This document shows, piece by piece, positions 35,643-45,639 of a stretch of 64,000 nt of DNA. Every line of letters starts with the position of its first letter. The stretch's first letter is position 1. Origin of the DNA: Sulfurovum sp. (GTDB lineage: Bacteria; Campylobacterota; Campylobacteria; Campylobacterales; Sulfurovaceae); the NCBI GenBank assembly GCA_020525365.1, contig JAIZOF010000001.1:402381-466380 (forward strand), in the 5' to 3' direction. The position numbers and the translations under genes were made by a program. The notes below the pieces were generated by a model. It saw only the letters and a list, made by a program, of their open reading frames with translations, was not told where the DNA came from and did no database searches.

Positions 35643-35730
35643 ATGTACATTGTATTATTCATGGGCTTAGAGAGAGAAATTACTTTTTAAAATTAATGGA
35701 GAATTCACAGAAAATAAATAAAAAATATAG

Positions 35731-35844
35731 ATTTACTCTAAAACGTTAAACATATAGCCAAAGTTGTTTCCCTGAAAATAGCAGGGAAACAAGTATTCCA
35801 TTCTTTGTCTGTAGGGATTATGGAAATTTATTTTTAGAGTAAAT
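35731..35844. repeat. Nested inverted repeats between gmhB and comEA
   Basis: The outer arms are perfect 13-mers (35731-35743 ATTTACTCTAAAA; 35832-35844 its reverse complement). They enclose a perfect 11-bp hairpin (35764-35774 TTGTTTCCCTG; 35782-35792) with a 7-nt loop. Flanking A/T-rich bases extend the outer similarity imperfectly. Possibilities are a miniature inverted-repeat element, a structured RNA, or a 3' hairpin of comEA. No open reading frame lies inside and no clear target-site duplication is seen. Confidence 0.65.
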
Positions 35845-35853
35845 TGTTTATAT

Positions 35854-36132
35854 CTATTTTTCTTTGTTCTTTTTAACTCCCTGACTATTTTTAATATCAC
35901 CTTTAATATTGGCTATAACTCTCTTGCCGATACCTTTTACACGTTTTGCCAAATCTTCATATGACTTAAATTCTCCCTTATGCCGCTCTTCAATAATGGT
36001 ATCTGCTCTCTTTTCGCCAATGCCATTAAACTGCATCAACTCCTCTTTGCTTGCACTATTAAGCTTTTCAAGGCTCATGCCAAAACCTGTACTTACTAAT
36101 ACCATAAGTACTAAAATAATTTTTTTAAGCAT
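35854..36132 (-). CDS. ComEA-like exported helix-hairpin-helix protein
   Basis: A 92-residue protein with a signal peptide (about 1-18) and one ComEA-type HhH unit: KLNSASKEELMQFNGIGEKRA then DLAKRVKGIGKRV. It lacks the larger N-terminal region of Bacillus ComEA, as is common for small Gram-negative ComEA proteins that bind DNA in the periplasm during natural transformation. The Lys-rich tail ends KNKEK. It is a single gene between gmhB and galU. A transformation role is inference. Confidence 0.88.
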   Translation of the reverse strand: MLKKIILVLMVLVSTGFGMSLEKLNSASKEELMQFNGIGEKRADTIIEERHKGEFKSYEDLAKRVKGIGKRVIANIKGDIKNSQGVKKNKEK

Positions 36133-36330
36133 TGCTGTCCTTTATTGTTTTTTATTGCGCTATTGTTCAAAAGCACAATAATGATTATACATAAAATTTA
36201 TTATTTATATGATAAAGATAGTATATTTAATAGAAAAGTATAGAAAGATATTTAAGTACCCTTGTATAATTTTTAGGATTTTTATCAATAAAAGACTCGT
36301 TAGCTAGTTAGTATGTAAGTTGAAAATTTG

Positions 36331-37170
36331 TCATAGTCTGTCCGTACATAACTTTTTATAAAAATAGTTCATTGCCTCAACAAACCCATCAACAGAACCA
36401 CAATCAAAACGCTGACCTTTGAATTTGTAGGCAATAACTCTTCCCTGTTTTGCTTGCTCAAGTAGTGCATCGGTGATTTGAATCTCTCCACCCTTTCCTG
36501 GACTAGTATTTCTAAGAATATCAAAGATATCAGGTGTCAAAATATAGCGTCCTATGATTGCCATGTTTGTTGGGGCATCTTTTGGATTTGGTTTTTCAAT
36601 CATATTGGTGACACGGTAGATATCATCAGTACCATCTATAAGGTTACCCAAAACAATACCGTATTTATTGGTCTCTTCCCAAGGTATCTCTTCAATGGCA
36701 ATGACAGAGCACTGGTATTTTCTATAAACCTTTACCATTTGTTGTAAAACTGTTTCACTACCATTATTATCACAAAGGTCATCAACAAGGATTGTGGCAA
36801 AAGGCTCATTGCCAATGAGAGTCTCACCAGAGAGAATAGCATGACCAAGTCCATTTATTTCTGTCTGTCTGGTGTAAGAGAAGGTACATTTTTTTGTGAG
36901 TGTACGAATTTCATCAAGAAGAAATTCCTTGGAAGTACCTTTGATTTGTTGCTCTAGTTCATAGGAAATATCAAAATAATCTTCAATAGCACGTTTGCCT
37001 CGACCAGTGACAATGGCCATAGAGCCTATACCTGCTTTAAGTGCTTCTTCTACACCATATTGCATGAGAGGCTTGGTAAGTATGGGAAGCATCTCTTTAG
37101 GGGTAGTTTTGGTAGCAGGCAGAAAGCGTGTACCATAGCCAGCAACAGGAAATAGGCACTTTCGAATCAT
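36331..37170 (-). CDS. galU: UTP-glucose-1-phosphate uridylyltransferase
   Basis: A 279-residue nucleotidyltransferase making UDP-glucose. CLFPVAGYGTRFLPATKTTPKEMLPI at the N terminus (read in two parts), LVDDLCDNNGSE, IEKPNPKDAP and GKGGEIQITDALL identify GalU. I use the ATG at 37170, which follows GGAG, not the one four codons earlier. It is the last of a phosphomannomutase-pgi-galU group on the minus strand, supplying sugar nucleotides to the nearby envelope genes. Confidence 0.95.
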   Translation of the reverse strand: MIRKCLFPVAGYGTRFLPATKTTPKEMLPILTKPLMQYGVEEALKAGIGSMAIVTGRGKRAIEDYFDISYELEQQIKGTSKEFLLDEIRTLTKKCTFSYTRQTEINGLGHAILSGETLIGNEPFATILVDDLCDNNGSETVLQQMVKVYRKYQCSVIAIEEIPWEETNKYGIVLGNLIDGTDDIYRVTNMIEKPNPKDAPTNMAIIGRYILTPDIFDILRNTSPGKGGEIQITDALLEQAKQGRVIAYKFKGQRFDCGSVDGFVEAMNYFYKKLCTDRL

Positions 37171-37231
37171 AAGGAGCTCCAATTCAAGGTAGTTATTGGT
37201 ATATTTATTATGATGTATTATAACAAATTAG

Positions 37232-38449
37232 TTATTGGTTATGGTATTCTGTAAAACTTTTTAACTTTTGTTTTAAAATATTCTTTCCTATTTCAACTCC
37301 AGGTTGATTATAGGTATTAATCTGAAGAAAGGCACCAATAATGGAAGTAAGGAGTTCGTAGCTATACATTAGTTCAGCAATATTATATTCGTCAACCTTG
37401 TCAATAGTAATAACATCATAAGGAATATCTTCTTTGGTGGCAATTGCCTCTATAGTTGCATCTGCTTGAAGGTCAATAAGTTTAGAAAAACTAACCTTTT
37501 CAAGATATTCTAATTCTGGGATAGTTGTATGAGAGGGAATAATAATTTTCTCTTCAAAGTCAGCTACCTTAATGAATGTAACGGTTTTGTCTCGAACCCC
37601 CTCCATAATAAGTTGCAAAAAGGAGTGCTGATCAACAGGTCCAATAAGGCCAATAGGGGTGAGCCCTTGCTTGGTACCATTAATATTATATTTGCCAAGA
37701 CTCTCTGCCCAAAGTTGGACATACCATTTATTAAAATCTTTTAATGAAGATGAATAGCTAAAGAGTACATTGATTTTGAACCGATTTTTATTTTCTACAA
37801 AAAAGCGTGCTTTTTCCATGAGTATTTGATAGAATTGTTCATGATTAAAAAAGCTATGATAAACTTTTTGTGCACCTTTAAGCATGTTGTCAATGTCAAC
37901 TCCAATGATAGCAAGAGGAAGCAGTCCAACAACAGAGAAGACTGAAAAACGTCCCCCTATATTCTGTGCCAAATTAAAAAAAGGGATAGTATTCTCTTTG
38001 GCATAACGATATAAAGGGGTATCACTTTTGCTAATAATAGCAGTATTGTTAGTATGAAAACTGATATAGGCTGAGAGATATTTAAAGATACTGATTGTTT
38101 CAACGGTAGTACCACTTTTGCTGATGATGATAAAAAAAGTATTATCTGGGTCGATGCGGTCAAGTTTATCTTTGATATCGATAGGGTCGGTTGTCTCAAA
38201 GAAAAATAGATCTTTTTTGAAATGGTACTTACGTTTAAGAAAATTGTAAATAGCACTACTTCCTAGACTGCTGCCACCTACACCAAGTATTGCAACAGAG
38301 CACTGTGTAACCTTTTGAGCAAAAGTTTTGATATTGGATGTATCAGCAAATGGAAGATCGTAATACCCTATCTTCTCCCGTTCTTTTTTTAGCTGTGAGA
38401 GAATATGTTCATTGGAGCGAATTTGGTAGAAGTTTTTACTATAGTTCAT
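37232..38449 (-). CDS. pgi: Glucose-6-phosphate isomerase
   Basis: A 405-residue isomerase interconverting glucose 6-phosphate and fructose 6-phosphate. ILGVGGSSLGSSAIYNFL, IISKSGTTVETISIFKYL, the GTKQGLTPIGLIGPVDQHSFLQL block (read in parts, catalytic Glu/His region) and QPGVEIGKNILKQKL at the C terminus are diagnostic. It is much shorter than E. coli Pgi (549) but matches the short form found in this phylum. It starts 12 bp after the preceding mutase gene. Confidence 0.93.
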   Translation of the reverse strand: MNYSKNFYQIRSNEHILSQLKKEREKIGYYDLPFADTSNIKTFAQKVTQCSVAILGVGGSSLGSSAIYNFLKRKYHFKKDLFFFETTDPIDIKDKLDRIDPDNTFFIIISKSGTTVETISIFKYLSAYISFHTNNTAIISKSDTPLYRYAKENTIPFFNLAQNIGGRFSVFSVVGLLPLAIIGVDIDNMLKGAQKVYHSFFNHEQFYQILMEKARFFVENKNRFKINVLFSYSSSLKDFNKWYVQLWAESLGKYNINGTKQGLTPIGLIGPVDQHSFLQLIMEGVRDKTVTFIKVADFEEKIIIPSHTTIPELEYLEKVSFSKLIDLQADATIEAIATKEDIPYDVITIDKVDEYNIAELMYSYELLTSIIGAFLQINTYNQPGVEIGKNILKQKLKSFTEYHNQ

Positions 38450-38461
38450 GAGAAATCCTTT

Positions 38462-39919
38462 TCAGCTTTTCAATATATTTTTAGCCGTATCAATGAGTGC
38501 ATTGACCTTCTTTTCATATTCTTTTACTAATATATTATCTGTTGACTCAAATCGTGTTACAAGTACAGGTGTAGTATTTGAAGCACGAACTAGTCCCCAC
38601 CCATATTCAAAGTTGATACGTAAACCATCGACTTCGATAATACTTTTAATGACAGGAAAGTCTTTTGGTGGATTTTGGAGCAATATCTTAACTTGATTAA
38701 TGATGGCAAATTTTTCCTCTTCGGTAGTTTCAATTTTAATCTCTTCTGTGGAAAAAACTTGGGGAAGTGAATCTATTTCAGTATCGATATCAATACCTCT
38801 TTGGATCAGTTCAAGCATACGGAGGGTAGCATAGATAGCATCGTCGTATCCAAAGTAGCGGTGCTTAAAAAAGATGTGTCCACTCATTTCGCAGGCAAGA
38901 TCTGCATTTGTCTCTTTCATCTTTATTTTGAGGTTGGAGTGACCAGTTTTATACATAATAGTGGTTGCTCCACGGCGTTTGAGTTCATTGTACATTACTT
39001 GTGAACATTTAACTTCTCCTATGACTGTAGGATTTTTCATTCCCAAAGTATAGAGTAGTGCCATTTGATCACCTTTAATATTATGCTTGTGTGTTAGAAC
39101 AGCAATACGATCGGCATCTCCATCATAGGCAAAAGCAATATCTCCATCCTCTACTAATAGTGCTTTGACATCAACAAGGTTCTTCTCTTCAGATGGATCA
39201 GGATGATGGTTGGGAAAGGCACCATCAGGCTCACAGTAGAGACCTTCGTAGTCAAATGACAGAGCATCAAAAATCTTTGTCAGCACTGTATCTGCAACAC
39301 CATTACCACAATCAATAATAATTTTTTGCTTCATCTCTTTAAGGTGTACAAACTCCTTAATCATAAAATTAATGTAGGGGGTTTTGACATTGATCTCTAT
39401 TTTTGTGGTATCATCAGGCACTATTTTATCAGCATTGGTAATAATTTCATTACCAAGTGCATAGATACATTCACCAAAAAATGGTGTACAATCAATAGTA
39501 ATTTTAAAACCATTATATTCAGGCGGGTTGTGTGAGCCAGTAATCATAATGGAAGCATCAGGGGATGTTTCTAGGCGAGAAGTAAGGAGTAGGGGGTGGG
39601 GTATTTTGGGCTTAAGATCTTTGATTTTCTGATAATTAGAAAAGTAGTTGACTGGAGTAGCAACCATGCCCATATCAAGTACAGTGCAACCTGAAGCATT
39701 TAGTCCAGAGGTGAGCCAGTCCCTTAAGGTAGGTGAATGGAAGCGTGCGTCATAACCAATGGAGACAATTTTTTCTCTACCAATTTTTTGTCCAAGATAG
39801 TAACCAATAAGTTTAACACTTTGTTCATGAAGCTCTTTGCCATAGATACCACGAATGTCATATTCACGAAAGATTGAAGACCTTATGGGTGGAGTGGATA
39901 GCCCATCATTTCTTTTCAT
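38462..39919 (-). CDS. Phosphomannomutase / phosphoglucomutase (AlgC/ManB family)
   Basis: A 485-residue alpha-D-phosphohexomutase. The start IFREYDIRGIYGKEL, the phosphoserine loop IMITGSHNPPEYNGFK (about residue 127), the metal loop FAYDGDADRIAVL, the sugar loop ACEMSGHIFF and the phosphate-binding RASNTTPVLVTRFE are all intact. It can supply mannose 1- and glucose 1-phosphate. It heads the mutase-pgi-galU operon. Substrate preference between mannose and glucose is not decidable from sequence. Confidence 0.93.
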   Translation of the reverse strand: MKRNDGLSTPPIRSSIFREYDIRGIYGKELHEQSVKLIGYYLGQKIGREKIVSIGYDARFHSPTLRDWLTSGLNASGCTVLDMGMVATPVNYFSNYQKIKDLKPKIPHPLLLTSRLETSPDASIMITGSHNPPEYNGFKITIDCTPFFGECIYALGNEIITNADKIVPDDTTKIEINVKTPYINFMIKEFVHLKEMKQKIIIDCGNGVADTVLTKIFDALSFDYEGLYCEPDGAFPNHHPDPSEEKNLVDVKALLVEDGDIAFAYDGDADRIAVLTHKHNIKGDQMALLYTLGMKNPTVIGEVKCSQVMYNELKRRGATTIMYKTGHSNLKIKMKETNADLACEMSGHIFFKHRYFGYDDAIYATLRMLELIQRGIDIDTEIDSLPQVFSTEEIKIETTEEEKFAIINQVKILLQNPPKDFPVIKSIIEVDGLRINFEYGWGLVRASNTTPVLVTRFESTDNILVKEYEKKVNALIDTAKNILKS

Positions 39920-40001
39920 AATAATGGTACCATTTAACCTTTTGTATGTCGTTTTTTATATTTTTAACAAATATATTTGATTTATATATTATGTTTTATC
40001 C

Positions 40002-40706
40002 TTAGAATGTTATCCTGATTCCTCCATACCAATCATTGACAAGGTTGTAAGTATATGTCAGGTAGATAGTATTATCAATTGTCTTATAGGTAGTATCGAT
40101 ATTTTTGTGTCCACCATAAACATGAACATCGGGAATCACTTCCATATCCGCCTCAAAACGGTATTCAAGGTATTGTTTTGCATTAAAAAATGAGAGCACA
40201 GAAGGTGCATATGATATTTTTGTTGAGAGAGTTAAGGGGGGAATGGAACCATCAAAAGGCAGGTGAAGAGTTACTTTTCCAGAGACTGGTGTGGCTATAT
40301 ATTTTCTTGTAAATCTTCTTTCAAATACAGCTCCAATTCCAAAAGTTAAAACAACTCCACTTGCTGATGATAGTTTATTTGAAGCATTAAAACTAATTGA
40401 ACCAAAATTATCATGAACAAGCAATAAGGTCTTCGTTAAGTCATCAACTACCTGACTACCTAAACCTATCTTTCTGTGAATTAAATCATCAAGATAATCA
40501 CCAACTTTAGAATCATCGATATCTTCATAATTAAGGGAACGAGTAGTACGAAGGTAAATAGCATTGATAGAATACTTTGTACTACCTTTATACCCCATAT
40601 CAATATTTCCTTCAAATTCAAGATCTTTATTGTTTATATTAAATCCCAAACCACTTGCCTGTAGCATCCCCATCAACATTAGCAATAAAGCAATACTTTT
40701 TTTCAT
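40002..40706 (-). CDS. YfaZ-family outer membrane protein
   Basis: A 234-residue exported protein with a signal peptide (about 1-18, ending LQASG) and alternating hydrophobic/polar strands consistent with a small beta-barrel. It ends in aromatic residues (WYGGIRITF), the usual C-terminal signal for BAM-dependent insertion. INNKDLEFEGNIDMGY and the later GIGAVFERRF segment match my recollection of YfaZ-like proteins. Function unknown. It has its own extended -10 promoter and is not closely linked to neighbours. Confidence 0.7.
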   Translation of the reverse strand: MKKSIALLLMLMGMLQASGLGFNINNKDLEFEGNIDMGYKGSTKYSINAIYLRTTRSLNYEDIDDSKVGDYLDDLIHRKIGLGSQVVDDLTKTLLLVHDNFGSISFNASNKLSSASGVVLTFGIGAVFERRFTRKYIATPVSGKVTLHLPFDGSIPPLTLSTKISYAPSVLSFFNAKQYLEYRFEADMEVIPDVHVYGGHKNIDTTYKTIDNTIYLTYTYNLVNDWYGGIRITF

Positions 40707-40742
40707 GAATGTTCTCCAGTTATTTTTTAATATCTAGTTGCC

Positions 40743-40751
40743 ATTATAGCA
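40743..40751 (-). promoter_or_regulatory. Extended -10 promoter for the YfaZ-like gene
   Basis: The minus strand carries an exact TGCTATAAT, predicting a start near 40736 and a leader of about 30 nt. Confidence 0.6.
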
Positions 40752-40820
40752 AGGAGATGATTATTGATATATTAGTTATTGGTCTATTTGGGAAGATATT
40801 TTGAAAAACTAACTGTTAAT

Positions 40821-41075
40821 TTAGTCTACTGGCATATAATATTTTTTCTTTCTCTCCTCTTTTTTCTTTCTTATGGCTTTTTTCTTTTTCTCCATCATAA
40901 TAGCATCTTTGAGCTCTTCTTCATTGTCAAAACGTGCTGCATCAATAAATTTGGATTTATCATCAAATTGTCCGGTTTTAACTCCCCATAAAAGTGCAAA
41001 CAGCCCAGAGGCTCCCAATAGTGTTGATATACCAAGCATTACAATAACAATACTGTCAGACATAGAATACCCCAT
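40821..41075 (-). CDS. ccoS: cbb3-type cytochrome oxidase assembly protein CcoS
   Basis: An 84-residue small membrane protein with one helix (about 8-29) followed by the CcoS signature FALLWGVKTGQFDD. It helps insert cofactors into cbb3 oxidase. The C-terminal tail is unusually long and strongly basic (runs of KKKK and EERKKK), which may be a lineage feature. It lies 102 bp downstream of ccoI on the same strand. An ATG four codons later is an alternative start. Confidence 0.92.
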   Translation of the reverse strand: MGYSMSDSIVIVMLGISTLLGASGLFALLWGVKTGQFDDKSKFIDAARFDNEEELKDAIMMEKKKKAIRKKKEERKKKYYMPVD

Positions 41076-41177
41076 AGAAATAAGCAGATAAGTTTATTGT
41101 AAGATGCATGGTCAAATATCTCTTTTCTAAAAAGTTAAGGTATTTTAACAGATTTTCTTGACAAAAAAGCAAATATA

Positions 41178-43595
41178 TTATTTACTACCTTTTTTAAACT
41201 TCATTATTTTAATTCGTATAGAGTTTCCAACAACAACCAATGAACTTAAGCTCATTGAAAGTGCAGCAATGAGTGGATTAATGAAGCCTGCTATAGCAAG
41301 AGGGATGGCAATGATGTTGTAAAACAAGGAAAAACCAAGGTTCTCCTTGACTGCACGATAAGTGCGTCTAGAGATGCGGTATGCTTCGTAAATACTCTGC
41401 GGTTTTTCATCCAATAGTACAATATCACTAACTGAGATAGCAACATCGGCTCCTTGACCCATAGCAATAGCAATGTTAGATTTAGCAAGGGCAATAGTAT
41501 CATTGATACCATCACCAGCCATCACTACAGTATGTCCTGTTTTATGAAAGTGGTCTATCAGGCTTGCTTTATCTTGGGGTAGTAGTTTGGCATATACTTT
41601 ATCGATACCTACAATATCAGCGACATGTTTGGCACTCTGTTCGTTATCACCAGTGAGCATCACAACTTGAATACCAAGTTTTCTAATAGAATCGATTGCT
41701 TCTTTTGCCCCTTCTCTAATAGTGTCTGCTAATTCAAACATGGCAACAAGTTTTCCATCCACAGCAAAGTAGAAAAGCATATGTTCAGACTTTTCTTGAG
41801 GCTCAATATTGTACTGTTGCATAAATGTACTATTGCCACCAATAAGTTGTTGACCACAATAATAGGCCTCAATCCCTTTTGCCTGAATGGTTTTAATTTG
41901 CTTAAGGGGAAGATCTGTATATTCAATTTGCTCTTTTAGATAGGCAGCGATACCACAAGAGACAGGATGGTTAGAGGTAGAGACAAGTGCATAAAGTAGT
42001 TTTTTATCGTAGTCTGCGTACTCTTTTTCAGTAATGACAGAAGGGCTACCTTCGGTAATGGTGCCAGTCTTATCTAGGGCGAGTAGGTTGCTTTTTGCCA
42101 TTGTTTCTAAAAAACCTGCCTCTTTAAAGAGAATATTGCGTTTGGCAGCAACGGAAATTCCTACTAGTGTTGCCATAGGAGTGGCAAGACCAAGTGCACA
42201 AGGACAAGCAATAACAACAACAGAGATACTGATAATGAGAGCCTGTTCCAATGTACCACCAATGTACCACCATCCTAAAAAGGTTATGATGGCGACAAGA
42301 AAGATAATGGTAGAGAAGTGACCTGATATTTGATCAGCAAGGCGTTCGATATGTGGTTTTTTGGTAATAGACTCTTCTAAAAGAGAAACAATGGAGTGGA
42401 GTAAAGAAGAAGAGACATTTTTGGTTGCTTCATAACAGACAACAGAGTCTAAACAGATAGAACCACTAAGAATGGTACTACCTTTATATTTGTGAGTTGG
42501 TTTGCTTTCTCCTGTCAATGAACTTTCATCAAATGAACCCTCTCCGTAGGTAACAATGCCATCAATAACTACTTTTTCTCCAGGCTTGAGTTCAATAGTG
42601 TCACCCAATGTGATATTTTCTACTGAAATCAGTACCTTTGTACCATTTTGTACAACAGTTACTTCTGTAGGGGTACTACCCATAATAGAATCAAGTGTAT
42701 CAACTGCATGTTTTTTGCTGAGAACCTCAAGGTATTTTCCCACAAGTATAAAGGTAACAATCATTGCTACGGAGTCAAAGTATACTTCCCCTTGTTGTGT
42801 AACCATAGCATAGATAGAATAAAGATAGGCAGAGAGTGCACCAGAGGTAACCAATGTGTCCATATTGATAATATTGTTTTTATAACCATAATAGGCACCT
42901 CTAAAGAAAACCCAACCACTGTAAAAGAGTACAGGTGTTGCCAAAATAAATTCTGCAACATTAAGAATATCTTTGAAGCGTTGCTCCATACCACTGAAGT
43001 AACCAGCATAGTGGGCAATGGCAATCCACATAATATTCATAGAGCCAAATATTGCAACGAGAATACGTGAGTAATACTCTTTACGTGTTTTGATTGCATG
43101 TTCTTCTTGGAGAGTTGGGTCATAAGGGTAGGCATTGTATCCAATGGAGCGAATAGTCTCTATAATCTTGGAGAGAGCAATCTCGTCTGGATCCCAAATT
43201 ACTTTAGCTTTATTATTGGTATAATTAATGGTCGCTTCAATGATTCCGTCTGTTTTGTGAAGTACCTTTTCATTTAACCAAATACAGGCAGAACAATGGA
43301 TGCCTTCAATGATGAGGTTAATTTCAAGCAGACCATTCTCATCCTCTTTGATATACTTTTTCTTAAATCCTTCTAGGTCAAATTTTTTCAAGTCTTCATT
43401 TTTGTGTATGGTAGGCTGGAGTTTAGTGTTACCCAATTTGATATAGAAGCTACTAAGTCCTTCCTCTTCGAGTAAGTGGTAGACTCCTTGGCACCCTTTG
43501 CAACAGAAATAGAGCTTTTTGTCAGAATGTTCTTCTGTAATCATGACTGATTTATCAAAAATGAGGTTGCAGTGGGTACAAGGGACTTGGGCCAA
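41178..43595 (-). CDS. ccoI: Copper-translocating P-type ATPase CcoI (FixI-like)
   Basis: An about 805-residue P1B-type ATPase supplying copper for cbb3 oxidase assembly. The N-terminal cysteine-rich region (CTHCNLIF, LYFCCKGCQGVY) and an HMA domain (IEGIHCSACIWL) mark it as CcoI/FixI. The membrane copper motif is ACPCALGLATP, the phosphorylation site LALDKTGTITEG, and the hinge AGDGINDTIALAKS. I favour the TTG at 43595 because AAGGAT lies 7 nt upstream and a minus-strand TATAAT lies at 43642-43647; an in-frame TTG at 43640 would fall at the transcript start. ccoS follows. Confidence 0.94.
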   Translation of the reverse strand: MAQVPCTHCNLIFDKSVMITEEHSDKKLYFCCKGCQGVYHLLEEEGLSSFYIKLGNTKLQPTIHKNEDLKKFDLEGFKKKYIKEDENGLLEINLIIEGIHCSACIWLNEKVLHKTDGIIEATINYTNNKAKVIWDPDEIALSKIIETIRSIGYNAYPYDPTLQEEHAIKTRKEYYSRILVAIFGSMNIMWIAIAHYAGYFSGMEQRFKDILNVAEFILATPVLFYSGWVFFRGAYYGYKNNIINMDTLVTSGALSAYLYSIYAMVTQQGEVYFDSVAMIVTFILVGKYLEVLSKKHAVDTLDSIMGSTPTEVTVVQNGTKVLISVENITLGDTIELKPGEKVVIDGIVTYGEGSFDESSLTGESKPTHKYKGSTILSGSICLDSVVCYEATKNVSSSLLHSIVSLLEESITKKPHIERLADQISGHFSTIIFLVAIITFLGWWYIGGTLEQALIISISVVVIACPCALGLATPMATLVGISVAAKRNILFKEAGFLETMAKSNLLALDKTGTITEGSPSVITEKEYADYDKKLLYALVSTSNHPVSCGIAAYLKEQIEYTDLPLKQIKTIQAKGIEAYYCGQQLIGGNSTFMQQYNIEPQEKSEHMLFYFAVDGKLVAMFELADTIREGAKEAIDSIRKLGIQVVMLTGDNEQSAKHVADIVGIDKVYAKLLPQDKASLIDHFHKTGHTVVMAGDGINDTIALAKSNIAIAMGQGADVAISVSDIVLLDEKPQSIYEAYRISRRTYRAVKENLGFSLFYNIIAIPLAIAGFINPLIAALSMSLSSLVVVGNSIRIKIMKFKKGSK

Positions 43596-43684
43596 ATAAC
43601 TATCCTTATAATATCTTATTTTTTGATTGATACCCACCAAATTATAGCTTAGTTTATTTTATCCAAAAGTGGGTAAAATCCCGC

Positions 43685-44074
43685 ATGGAAAATATATTCT
43701 TATTGACAACAGTCCTTATTATTCTAGAACTTTTTGAAGCAATAGTGCAGCGTGCACACATATTTGGTGATATTATAAAACGTCTCTATGTTTGGTATCA
43801 CAAGAGTATTTTTCTTTTTTTTCTAGCCCATCCAACATTTTATTTTACTCTTTTTGTAGTGATAGCAACAGATATATTGAACTTCTCTATGGTTATGATT
43901 ATTGCAATGAAGGTATTTGATATTTTTTATAAACTTGAATTGATTAAAGTAATCTATATTCACCAAAAAGTACCTGATGAGCTATCGGCTATACTCCAGT
44001 GGCATATACCTTCATGGTTCTTTTTTACAGGCGTGATACTCTATCCATCACTACTTTTTTTAGCATTAGCATAG
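43685..44074 (+). CDS. Hypothetical membrane protein, 129 residues
   Basis: An unrecognised protein with about three hydrophobic segments (about 4-20, 38-75 and 105-128). A TAAAAT box ends 6 bp before the ATG and no Shine-Dalgarno is visible, so translation may be leaderless. It is divergent from ccoI and upstream of rho. No function is proposed. Confidence 0.6.
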   Translation: MENIFLLTTVLIILELFEAIVQRAHIFGDIIKRLYVWYHKSIFLFFLAHPTFYFTLFVVIATDILNFSMVMIIAMKVFDIFYKLELIKVIYIHQKVPDELSAILQWHIPSWFFFTGVILYPSLLFLALA

Positions 44075-44178
44075 ACACATACATACTAATTAATCTTACC
44101 TATGTTTTTGTACTTGATAAAATTAAGAAATAGTTTTTACCATATACATTAATAGCCTCAAAGCAAATTAACTTGACA

Positions 44179-44207
44179 TTGACATTTCAGTCAAAAAGCA
44201 TTATAAT
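44179..44207 (+). promoter_or_regulatory. Full consensus sigma70 promoter of rho
   Basis: TTGACA (44179-44184) and TATAAT (44202-44207) are separated by exactly 17 bp. A second TTGACA abuts on the left (44173-44178). The inverted repeat TTGAC-N6-GTCAA (44179-44194) overlaps the -35 box and could be an operator. The predicted leader before the rho ATG is about 70 nt. Confidence 0.8.
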
Positions 44208-44286
44208 ACCTACACTACATAGCAGTACTTATTACTACTATTTTAATCCCCATTCTAAATAATCATAAATTAAAATAAGAGGAATT

Positions 44287-45606
44287 ATGAGCGATAGCAA
44301 GAAATCCAATAGTCATACAGGAAAAAAAAATAACAGGACCCACATACCCGTACAGGGATATAAAATAGAAGATCTCCAACAAAAACCCCTTGAAGAACTT
44401 GTTAGTATTGCCAAAGAGGTTAGTGTTGAAAATCCTAACGAGTATCAACGAAAAGATCTTATCTTTGAAATTCTAAAGTCGCAGGTGAGCCAAGGTGGCT
44501 TCATTCTCTATACGGGGATATTGGAGATTATGTCTGATGGATATGGATTTTTACGATCTATTGATGGTAATTTTGCGAACTCTAGTAACGATACCTATGT
44601 TAGTGGAACACAAGTCAAGCGGTTTGCGCTGCGTAATGGAGATATTGTTACTGGTCAGGTACGTCCACCTAAAGATCAGGAGAAATACTACGCACTTTTA
44701 AAAATAGAGGCAATTAACTACTTGCCGCCAGATAAATCTAAGCAGCGTCCACTCTTTGATAATCTCACACCACTTTATGCCTCTGAGCAGTTAAGGATGG
44801 AGTATCATCCTATGAAGATGACTGGACGTGTACTTGATCTCTTTGCACCTATTGGCAAAGGACAACGTGCACTCATTGTTGCACCACCACGTACTGGTAA
44901 AACTGAACTACTTAAAGAGCTTGCACATGGTGTAACCCATAACAATCCTGATGCTTCACTTATGGTATTGCTTGTTGATGAACGTCCTGAAGAGGTAACT
45001 GATATGCAACGCTCAGTTAAAGGAGAAGTGTATGCTTCGACTTTCGATCTTCCTGCACAAAATCATGTTAGAACAGCTGAGATGGTTATTGAAAAAGCCA
45101 AAAGGCGTGTTGAGATGGGTAAAGATGTTATTATTTTACTTGATTCCATTACCCGTTTGGCACGTGCTTACAACACAGTAACACCAAGTTCTGGGAAAGT
45201 ACTCTCTGGTGGTGTTGATGCCAATGCTCTACACAAGCCCAAGCGTTTTTTTGGTGCAGCACGTAATATTGAAGAAGGTGGAAGTCTTACTATCATTGCC
45301 ACTGCACTTATTGAAACTGGAAGTCGCATGGATGAGGTAATTTTTGAAGAATTTAAAGGAACGGGGAACTCAGAGGTAGTTCTTAGTCGTTATGTGGCAG
45401 AACGCCGTATCTATCCTGCTATTGATGTGACTAAGTCTGGTACTCGTAAAGAGGAGCTTATGGTTGATCCTGAAACCCTTCAAAAAGTTTGGGCACTTCG
45501 AAATGCAATGCAGAATATGGAAGAAGTTGAAGGACTTAAATTCCTTTACTCTAAGATGATGAAGACTAAAAGCAATAAAGAGTTTTTGATAATGATGAAT
45601 GAATAG
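44287..45606 (+). CDS. rho: Transcription termination factor Rho
   Basis: A 439-residue RNA-dependent ATPase helicase. Residues 1-40 are a polar, basic extension; the Rho N-terminal helical part follows ([12 protein letters not shown]). The RNA-binding cold-shock-like domain contains [13 protein letters not shown]. Walker A is [11 protein letters not shown], Walker [17 protein letters not shown], and the Q-loop/R-loop region [21 protein letters not shown] is intact. AGAGGAA precedes the ATG. murI follows 45 bp downstream. Confidence 0.97.
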   Translation: MSDSKKSNSHTGKKNNRTHIPVQGYKIEDLQQKPLEELVSIAKEVSVENPNEYQRKDLIFEILKSQVSQGGFILYTGILEIMSDGYGFLRSIDGNFANSSNDTYVSGTQVKRFALRNGDIVTGQVRPPKDQEKYYALLKIEAINYLPPDKSKQRPLFDNLTPLYASEQLRMEYHPMKMTGRVLDLFAPIGKGQRALIVAPPRTGKTELLKELAHGVTHNNPDASLMVLLVDERPEEVTDMQRSVKGEVYASTFDLPAQNHVRTAEMVIEKAKRRVEMGKDVIILLDSITRLARAYNTVTPSSGKVLSGGVDANALHKPKRFFGAARNIEEGGSLTIIATALIETGSRMDEVIFEEFKGTGNSEVVLSRYVAERRIYPAIDVTKSGTRKEELMVDPETLQKVWALRNAMQNMEEVEGLKFLYSKMMKTKSNKEFLIMMNE

Positions 45607-45639
45607 TATAGTGAAAGGAAAAATCACTTTTGCTAAGTG

